The notes under the pieces are model-generated. The model made no database searches. It was given only the letters and a program-made list of their open reading frames with translations, and was not told where the DNA came from. Position numbers and translations under genes: made by a program. Shown here piece by piece: positions 6,098 to 10,783 of a stretch of DNA of 10,783 bases. The DNA is taken from NCBI GenBank assembly GCA_900549345.1, contig UROC01000063.1, positions 1 to 10,783 of the forward strand. The letters are read 5' to 3'. How positions within the stretch are numbered: the first letter of the stretch is position 1; each line of letters opens with the position of its first letter. Source of the DNA: an uncultured Collinsella sp. Lineage in GTDB: Bacteria; Actinomycetota; Coriobacteriia; Coriobacteriales; Coriobacteriaceae.

Positions 6098-6628
6098 CTA
6101 GTCCACCGTCACCAGGCTAAAGAGCTCCACATCGTCATCAGACGGCGTGAGCTTCTCGCGCGGGTTGAGAAACGCAAGCTCAAGGATACAACCGTAACCG
6201 ACAAGCTTTGCGCCCATATCTCGCACCAGTTTACCTGTTGCCTCGACGGTTCCGCCCGTCGCGACCAAGTCGTCCAGAATCAACACGGTATCTTTAGAGC
6301 TGATAGCGTCGGCATGGATCTCAATTGAATCGGTGCCGTACTCGAGCTCGTAGCTCTGGCTTACGGTCTCGCGCGGCAGCTTGCCCGGTTTACGTGCAGG
6401 AACAAAGCCGGCGCCAAGGGCTACAGCCACCGGTACGCCAACCATAAAGCCACGAGCCTCGGGACCCACGACCTTGGTGATTCCCATGCCGGCAAAGTGC
6501 TCGGCGAGGGCATCGGTCATGGCTTTGAGCGCCTCGGGATTGCCAAAGAGGGGCGTGATGTCTTTGAAGATGACTCCGGGCTCGGGATAGTCGGGGATGT
6601 CGACGATTTGAGATTCGAAGTCGTACAT
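6098..6628 (-). CDS. apt: Adenine phosphoribosyltransferase
   Basis: A 176-residue cytosolic purine-salvage enzyme making AMP from adenine and PRPP. The N-terminus IPDYPEPGVIFKDITPLF (11-28) is the characteristic Apt segment. VGPEARGFMVG (54-64) contributes to the base pocket, RKPGKLPRET (79-88) is the flexible loop, and VLILDDLVATGGT (115-127) is the PRPP-binding motif. The length matches the family. The frame opens at a TTG (6643), but ATG 6628 is preferred because AAAGG lies 7 nt upstream and the protein then begins like other Apt proteins. It sits 40 nt after the MerR gene and 31 nt before the NlpC/P60 gene, most likely co-transcribed. Confidence 0.96.
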   Translation of the reverse strand: MYDFESQIVDIPDYPEPGVIFKDITPLFGNPEALKAMTDALAEHFAGMGITKVVGPEARGFMVGVPVAVALGAGFVPARKPGKLPRETVSQSYELEYGTDSIEIHADAISSKDTVLILDDLVATGGTVEATGKLVRDMGAKLVGYGCILELAFLNPREKLTPSDDDVELFSLVTVD

Positions 6629-6668
6629 TGCATGACCTTTCAATGGGTTGCCGGATAAGCGGCAGCGG

Positions 6669-7547
6669 TTATTTGCCCGCCGTGGCGGTGCCGGAGTGCG
6701 AAGGGGCGACGACCTTGAGCGGCTTTACGAGAGAATCCTCGTGCGAAGCCGGCGTGGCTATCTCTTCGTTTTTGGCTTTGGTGGACTCGGAGCGAGTGAT
6801 TTCCTCATCGAGTGCATCGATGTCGGCGTCCTCGACCACGGCGTTGAGCGACTCAAAAACGCGGTTCTTGAGCAGCGCAGTGTGCACACCCTCCGTCAGG
6901 TCGTGAAGCTTCTTAAACGCACGCTCGAGCTTGGCGTCGCGCTCGTCATCAGAAGTATCCATGCCGAGCATGCTCACGAGCACCTGCTCAAACATCGAGG
7001 ACTCGCGGTTGGCGGAAGACACGTACTGACGCAGGTTGCGCGGCTCGATATGGAAGCGTGACAGCTCGGAGCAGTAGCGGATGATCGGAAAATCGCGACC
7101 ATCGACGAGCTCACGGTTCTGCGGACTCTTGATGATGCGAATGAGGTCGTTCTCGGCGAGCGAGCGGATAAACGAGATCTCGACGCCCAGCATATCGGGA
7201 ATGGTCTCGATGGGATGCAGCTTTTGTTTGGTCTCCTTGGGCTCCGTCTTGAGCGGAACATCGGACAGCAAGCCCACCTCGTAGGCGAGCGTTGACAGGT
7301 CCGTGGCGTTTTCCAAGCGCTGCTTAATCACGTTGAGCGGCATGTAGCGGGTCTTCTGCAAGTGCAAGATGACCTCCAGGCGATCAACGTCCTCCTTAGA
7401 GTACTGACGGTATCCCTTAGGCGTACGATGAGGGGTAATGAGCCCCTCATCTTCTAGAAATCTAATTTTTGAGTTCGAAAGATCGGGGTATGCGCCTCGA
7501 AGTAGGTTGACGACTTGGCCGATACTCAGATAGTTGCGTTCGGCCAT
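6669..7547 (-). CDS. MerR-family regulator, FtsR-like
   Basis: A 292-residue cytosolic transcription factor. The N-terminal MerR winged helix covers about 6-75: LSIGQVVNLLRGAYPDLSNS, then KIRFLEDEGLITPHRTPKGYRQY, as in actinobacterial FtsR (Rv1828 of M. tuberculosis), which controls ftsZ in Corynebacterium. A second region (about 110-200, HPIETIPDMLGVEISFIRSL and on) resembles the FtsR effector half. The last about 45 residues are low-complexity and probably disordered. No metal-binding cysteines are seen. ATG 7547 lies 3 nt after the stop of the FHA gene, so translation is probably coupled. In mycobacteria the FtsR homologue likewise follows garA. Assignment to FtsR rests on helix sequence and synteny; direct targets are unknown here. 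Confidence 0.85.
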   Translation of the reverse strand: MAERNYLSIGQVVNLLRGAYPDLSNSKIRFLEDEGLITPHRTPKGYRQYSKEDVDRLEVILHLQKTRYMPLNVIKQRLENATDLSTLAYEVGLLSDVPLKTEPKETKQKLHPIETIPDMLGVEISFIRSLAENDLIRIIKSPQNRELVDGRDFPIIRYCSELSRFHIEPRNLRQYVSSANRESSMFEQVLVSMLGMDTSDDERDAKLERAFKKLHDLTEGVHTALLKNRVFESLNAVVEDADIDALDEEITRSESTKAKNEEIATPASHEDSLVKPLKVVAPSHSGTATAGK

Positions 7548-7550
7548 GCC

Positions 7551-7985
7551 CTACTCACCGGTTTCGATGCGCTCCGGCGTGCTCTCGTGGTAGATGAGCG
7601 TAAACGTACCGATCTGGACGGAAGAACCGTCGTGTAGCGGGGCTGCATTGACGATGGCACCGTCGACCCAGGTGCCATTGAGCGAGCCCAGGTCCTCGAT
7701 GCGAGCGCCGAGGCCCTCGCGGATAATGCGCGCGTGGCTGCGCGAAACGGTCATGTCATTGAGGAAGATGCCGTTCGCAGGATCGCGGCCGATAGTGGTC
7801 ACGTCGTCCTCGAGCTCAAAGGCGGCACCAGTCTGCGGACCCTTGACGATGGACAGAACGGGGGCGGTGATGCGCACGTTGGCCATGAGGTCAGGAACGG
7901 TGACGTCGCTTGAAGGCACGCGGAATACGCAGGTAGCGTCAGCAGTCTTATCATTGTGAGGCATATTGTTAACCATGTTGTCCAT
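7551..7985 (-). CDS. GarA-like FHA-domain protein
   Basis: A 144-residue protein with one forkhead-associated domain at about 42-132: IGRDP (65-69), SRSHA (81-85), and NGT (103-105), the phosphothreonine-binding residues. Upstream is a short tail with DATCVFR (16-22), which aligns with the ETTSVFR phospho-switch of mycobacterial GarA. In GarA, PknB or PknG phosphorylates a Thr and the FHA domain then binds it, shutting off control of 2-oxoglutarate and glutamate enzymes. Here T18 matches the PknB-type Thr and the neighbouring Thr is Ala. ATG 7985 follows TTAGGGG with a 6-nt spacer; an upstream TTG at 8018 is less likely. Placement between a CDP-alcohol phosphatidyltransferase gene and the MerR gene matches an old actinobacterial order. 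Kinase and targets are not visible. Confidence 0.88.
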   Translation of the reverse strand: MDNMVNNMPHNDKTADATCVFRVPSSDVTVPDLMANVRITAPVLSIVKGPQTGAAFELEDDVTTIGRDPANGIFLNDMTVSRSHARIIREGLGARIEDLGSLNGTWVDGAIVNAAPLHDGSSVQIGTFTLIYHESTPERIETGE

Positions 7986-8051
7986 GACAACCCCTAACTT
8001 ATCGCGGACGTGCCGCAAATAATGAACCGTACGTAATCATACCCCAACGAA

Positions 8052-8756
8052 TCAGTCTTCGATTTCAGGGTTCAGAAAGTCGATGTCCTCGTCCTCGGGA
8101 TGCGTGAGAGCTTGTTTAATGGCCGCTCCGCCCTTAATGGAGTAGATGACAGCCGTGAGCATGGAGAAGATCACGCCGCCGTACACAAAGAAGATGCCGA
8201 GGGGCACCGAGCTTCCGTTGAGGCCCGGGAAGGCCGTAAGGGTTGAAGGTAAAAGATGCAGGCCGTCAATAACGGGGAACCCGAGCAGCATGAGCGAGAA
8301 GCCGGTCATGAGCAGTGCAGTGGCAATCTTTCCGGGAAAGACGACATCGATGGGGCGACGGTGATAATGACGCACGATAAGCGTGCCGATGCCCAGATAG
8401 ATGTCGCGGCCAATAATGAGCACGCAGACCCAGATGGGCAGCTCTCCGCGGACCACCAGCCCAAGTACGCCGGTGAACAGCAGCGCACGGTCGCAGATGG
8501 GATCCATGACCTTGCCGAGCCACGAGACCGTCTTGGTCATGCGGGCGATCTGACCGTCCATCCAGTCGGTAGAGGCGGCAACGGCGTAGATAACGATGGC
8601 GATGACGCGGTTGTTATCCGTCACAAACAGGTACAGAAATACCAGGGTGAGGATCAGGCGCGTAAAGGTGATGAAATTGGAGATCGTAAAGATCTTATTC
8701 GACGGGTAATCGGAAGTGCCGATAAGCTCCTTTTTGATCTTCTTTTTGATGCCCAC
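8052..8756 (-). CDS. CDP-alcohol phosphatidyltransferase (PgsA-like)
   Basis: A 234-residue integral membrane enzyme of phospholipid head-group synthesis, probably phosphatidylglycerophosphate synthase, moving glycerol-3-phosphate (or another alcohol) onto CDP-diacylglycerol. The family signature is complete: D64-x2-D67-G68-x2-A71-R72-x8-G81-x3-D85-x3-D89. Hydrophobic segments at about 28-46, 50-63, 92-102, 108-128, 144-163 and 186-206 suggest six membrane helices. The C-terminus is acidic. The frame is open to 8882 from an ATG, but GTG 8756 is preferred: GGGGGAG lies 4 nt upstream, the protein then starts with the basic helix GIKKKIKKEL, and the promoter candidate at 8793-8821 lies within the longer version. 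The gene leads the minus-strand train. The exact alcohol substrate is not decided by the motif. Confidence 0.85.
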   Translation of the reverse strand: MGIKKKIKKELIGTSDYPSNKIFTISNFITFTRLILTLVFLYLFVTDNNRVIAIVIYAVAASTDWMDGQIARMTKTVSWLGKVMDPICDRALLFTGVLGLVVRGELPIWVCVLIIGRDIYLGIGTLIVRHYHRRPIDVVFPGKIATALLMTGFSLMLLGFPVIDGLHLLPSTLTAFPGLNGSSVPLGIFFVYGGVIFSMLTAVIYSIKGGAAIKQALTHPEDEDIDFLNPEIED

Positions 8757-8792
8757 AGGACTCCCCCGCTGGTTAACGACAAAACTTTCGCT

Positions 8793-8821
8793 ACTATACC
8801 CGTTCCGGCGATGTCTATCCA
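8793..8821 (-). promoter_or_regulatory. Promoter candidate for the phosphatidyltransferase-FHA-MerR-apt-NlpC train
   Basis: On the minus strand, TGGATA (8816-8821) and TATAGT (8793-8798) are separated by 17 nt, matching a sigma-70-type promoter at four and five of six positions. The transcript would start near 8786, about 30 nt before the GTG start and with the GGGGGAG site inside the leader. Confidence 0.45.
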
Positions 8822-8884
8822 GCGTAAGCATAGAGAGTCCAGACATATGGAGGATGCTACTGGGTTGTGCGGGATTCTGCATTT

Positions 8885-8941
8885 GTGTACATCAGCCTCC
8901 AAATATGACATTTTTCGGCATCTTTGATGGCTGACGTACAC
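8885..8941. repeat. Interrupted inverted repeat upstream of the phosphatidyltransferase gene
   Basis: GTGTACATCAGCC (8885-8897) and GGCTGACGTACAC (8929-8941) pair at 12 of 13 positions across a 31-nt AT-rich spacer. It lies upstream of the promoter candidate at 8793-8821. The stretch 8757-9151 has no gene. Besides this repeat and the promoter it holds a short GGGAA/TTCCC dyad (8968-8982) and the GC-rich hairpin at 9098-9130. Confidence 0.55.
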
Positions 8942-9097
8942 GTTTTGATTCGGTGATTACATCGATCGGGAAAGTTGTTCCCTTAAGCAAATTAATCATG
9001 ATGTGCGGGTCGAGAAGGGCTGGCGCCAAAAGATCCCAACGGCCGTTACGGCTTCGTTAGAAACGCGCCCCACCATGGATGGCGAACCCGAAAGTAA

Positions 9098-9130
9098 GGC
9101 GCGCGGGCACGGTGGCTCGGCCCGCGCGCC
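9098..9130 (+). promoter_or_regulatory. GC-rich hairpin in the leader of the lantibiotic-immunity operon
   Basis: GGCGCGCGGGC (9098-9108) and GCCCGCGCGCC (9120-9130) pair perfectly with an 11-nt loop. The stem ends only 9 nt before the AAGGA ribosome binding site (9140-9144). No T-run follows, so it is not a standard terminator. It could hinder ribosome access or stabilise the mRNA; either is inference. Confidence 0.55.
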
Positions 9131-9151
9131 CGGAAGAGAAAGGATAAACCC

Positions 9152-9880
9152 ATGGGTTACATGCTCGAGACGCGTGGGCTCACCAAGCGATTCGGCCGCG
9201 GCGACCAGGCGCAGGACGCCGTGGCCGACGTGAGCCTTCATATCCGCGAGGGCGAGGTGTACGGGCTGCTCGGTCCCAACGGCGCCGGCAAGTCGACAAC
9301 GCTCAAGATGATCTGCGGGATGCTGCGGCCGACGGCCGGGGAGATCCTCTTTGCCGGGCACGCCTGGCGCCGCGAGGACCTCTACGCAATCGGCAGCCTC
9401 ATCGAGGAGGCGCCGCTCTACCCCAACCTCACCGCGCGCGAGAACCTGCGCGTGCGCACCACGCTGCTGGGCCTTCCCGAGAGCCGCATAGATGAGGTTC
9501 TCGCCGCCGTGGACCTCGCGGACACCGGGAAGAAGCGCGCCGGGCGCTTCTCGATGGGCATGCGGCAGCGCCTGGGGCTCGCGCTGGCGCTGATCGCCCG
9601 GCCACGCCTGCTCGTGCTCGACGAGCCCACCAATGGCCTCGACCCCATCGGCATCGAGGAGCTGCGCGACCAGATCCGCGGCTTCGCGGCGGCGGGTACG
9701 ACGGTGATCGTCTCGAGCCACATCCTCTCCGAGGTGCAGCAGATGGCGGACACCATCGGCATCATCTGCGGGGGGCGCCTCGCCTACGAGGATGCGCTTC
9801 GTCCCGGGCAGGACCTCGAGGAACTCTTCATGAGCTTCTGCCGGGAAGGGCGACGAGCGCGCGGGGAGGTGGCAGCATGA
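9152..9880 (+). CDS. Lantibiotic-immunity ABC transporter ATPase, LanF/BcrA type
   Basis: A 242-residue ATPase of a LanFEG transporter, which removes lantibiotics (or bacitracin-like peptides) from the membrane. Walker A is GPNGAGKST (41-49). The variant signature is FSMGMRQRL (133-141). Walker B is LLVLDEPTNGLDP (153-165), and the switch His is in SSH (188-190). The Q-loop position reads LIEEAPLY (83-90), with Glu in place of Gln. This E-loop is a known mark of LanF proteins. The segment DLADTGKKRAGRFSMGM and the C-terminal LEELFMSF are also typical. ATG 9152 follows AAGGA (9140-9144) with a 7-nt spacer; a second ATG at 9161 is possible. The stop overlaps the next start (ATGA). GC content and codon bias are far higher than in the genes to the left, suggesting acquisition. 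Confidence 0.92.
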   Translation: MGYMLETRGLTKRFGRGDQAQDAVADVSLHIREGEVYGLLGPNGAGKSTTLKMICGMLRPTAGEILFAGHAWRREDLYAIGSLIEEAPLYPNLTARENLRVRTTLLGLPESRIDEVLAAVDLADTGKKRAGRFSMGMRQRLGLALALIARPRLLVLDEPTNGLDPIGIEELRDQIRGFAAAGTTVIVSSHILSEVQQMADTIGIICGGRLAYEDALRPGQDLEELFMSFCREGRRARGEVAA

Positions 9881-10647
9881 CGGGCGAGAAAGGCGGCCTG
9901 CTCGCGGCCCTGCGCGCCGAGGCCCTGAAGTCGCGCCACGCGGCACCGGTTCGCCTGGCCGTGCTCATGGCGCTGCCGATGCCGTTGCTCGGCGCGATGC
10001 CCTACCGGGGCGTGCAGATCTTCAGCGCGTGGAACTACTGGTATGCGCTCTTCCTGCCCGTGTCTCTCTCGCTCGTGGTGGCGTGCGTCGCGCGGGCGGA
10101 CGCTCGCACGCGGATGCGGGGGCTTCTGGGCCTGGGCTTCCCGCTCGGGCGCGCCTGGTGGGCCAAGGCGCTCTGGTGCCTCGCGCTCTGCACGCTCTCG
10201 AACCTCGTGGTCTTCAGCATCTACCTCGCGGGATCGGCGTTCTCCTCGCAGGGCCTCACGGTCGCGGGCACGCTCACGATGCTCCTCTGCGCGCTCGTCA
10301 ACACGGTGACCGCCGCGTGGATGATCCCCGCAGGGCTCTTTCTCACGGCGCGGCTCGGCATGCTCGCGGGCATCTTCTGCCCGCTCGTCGCGCAGCTCGT
10401 GGGTGGGTTCGCCTGGTCGTTGGTGCCGCTGCCGCAGCTCTTTCCGCCGTCGGCGAGCATGGTCATCCCCACGAGCTTCATCCCCGTGCTGCCGAGCGGC
10501 GAGCCACTCGCGGCGGACATGGCGCTTGGCGGGGCGCTCGCGGCGGATGGCATGCTCACGCTGGCGGGCCTTGCGGTCAGCGCGCTCGCGTTCGCCGCGC
10601 TCACGGCGGCGGGCGCGGCCTGGTTCGCGCGCTCCGAGGAGAGGTGA
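9877..10647 (+). CDS. Lantibiotic-immunity ABC transporter permease, LanE/MutE type
   Basis: A 256-residue membrane permease that would partner the upstream ATPase. The N-terminus (LLAALRAEALKSRHAAPVRL) is a cytoplasmic basic entry like that of MutE/EpiE permeases. Hydrophobic stretches at about 26-41, 54-72, 97-121, 128-150, 153-180 and 226-250 fit six membrane helices. The motif AWNYWYALFLPVSLSL (51-66) corresponds to the family's WxxWYxxLLP-type segment. The ATG overlaps the stop of the ATPase gene and its own stop overlaps the next start, so the three are translationally coupled. Codon choice is strongly G/C-ending, as in the ATPase gene. It could also be called a BcrB-like permease, but the three-gene order favours LanFEG. 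Confidence 0.88.
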   Translation: MTGEKGGLLAALRAEALKSRHAAPVRLAVLMALPMPLLGAMPYRGVQIFSAWNYWYALFLPVSLSLVVACVARADARTRMRGLLGLGFPLGRAWWAKALWCLALCTLSNLVVFSIYLAGSAFSSQGLTVAGTLTMLLCALVNTVTAAWMIPAGLFLTARLGMLAGIFCPLVAQLVGGFAWSLVPLPQLFPPSASMVIPTSFIPVLPSGEPLAADMALGGALAADGMLTLAGLAVSALAFAALTAAGAAWFARSEER

Positions 10648-10783
10648 TGGCCATGACACGACTCTCCGACCCGATGCCGCGCATGACTCTCCCGCGGGCC
10701 CTGCTCTCCGAGGCCCTGCGCCTGGCGCGCTCCCCGCTCACGGCGGTGCATCTCGTCTGCGGCTTGGCAGCCGGTCTTGCCTG
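10647..10783 (+). CDS. Second permease of the lantibiotic-immunity transporter, LanG/MutG type, 5' end only
   Basis: The open frame starts at ATG 10647, overlapping the LanE stop, with AGGAG at 10637-10641; a second ATG at 10653 is possible. The 45 residues seen contain TLPRALLSEALRLARSPLTA, then a hydrophobic start, VHLVCGLAAGLA. This matches the usual beginning of these permeases: a basic juxtamembrane helix leading into the first membrane segment. The role as LanG comes mainly from its position behind LanF and LanE. The rest of the gene is outside the window. Confidence 0.75.
   Translation, partial: MAMTRLSDPMPRMTLPRALLSEALRLARSPLTAVHLVCGLAAGLA

Noticed and set aside
8757..8882. 42-residue extension of the phosphatidyltransferase
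   Set aside because: It has no family similarity, the GGAGG upstream is 13 nt from the ATG, and a promoter candidate lies inside it. GTG 8756 with GGGGGAG is better, though not certain.
8996..10751. Long minus-strand open frames (up to 316 codons) opposite lanFEG
   Set aside because: They result from high GC and strong third-position bias in the plus-strand genes; their products are Arg/Glu/Ala-rich with no domain, and ribosome binding sites are lacking.

Overview
The window looks like chromosomal DNA from a Coriobacteriia actinobacterium, most likely Collinsella or a close relative. This is inferred from moderately high GC, actinobacterial gene order (CDP-alcohol phosphatidyltransferase, GarA-like FHA protein, FtsR-like MerR regulator) and protein character. 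No rRNA or other marker is present to confirm it.

Layout, left to right. (1) 1-335: 3' end of a dUTPase gene (dut) on the plus strand. (2) 336-728: a convergent gap of about 390 nt holding two roughly 103-nt palindromes that share a loop core in opposite orientation, plus a third perfect hairpin between them. (3) 729-2030, minus: an MGDG-synthase/UgtP-type glycosyltransferase, divergent from (4) trxB, 2149-3087, plus, which is followed by a terminator. (5) A DUF1836 gene at 3242, plus, whose C-terminal coding region continues in another frame to 3840, so it appears frameshifted. It ends at a strong bidirectional terminator shared with (6) degV, 3914-4780, minus. (7) A minus-strand gene train read from about 8790 down to 4945: CDP-alcohol phosphatidyltransferase, GarA-like FHA protein, FtsR-like MerR regulator, apt, and a secreted PcsB/CwlO-like NlpC/P60 hydrolase. 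The gaps are short (3-66 nt), a promoter candidate precedes the first gene and a terminator follows the last. (8) From about 9098 the GC content and codon bias rise sharply. A lantibiotic-immunity ABC transporter (LanF-LanE-LanG type) starts at 9152 on the plus strand, with ATGA-type overlaps, and runs off the right edge.

How the genes relate: the five-gene train combines phospholipid synthesis, a phospho-switch adaptor, a division-type regulator, adenine salvage and peptidoglycan hydrolysis, i.e. growth and envelope functions. The lanFEG cassette is an accessory module, probably acquired, that would expel or release lantibiotics from the membrane. No lantibiotic biosynthesis gene, CRISPR array, tRNA, rRNA or transposase was seen. 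The least explained material is the pair of structured palindromes at 351-715.
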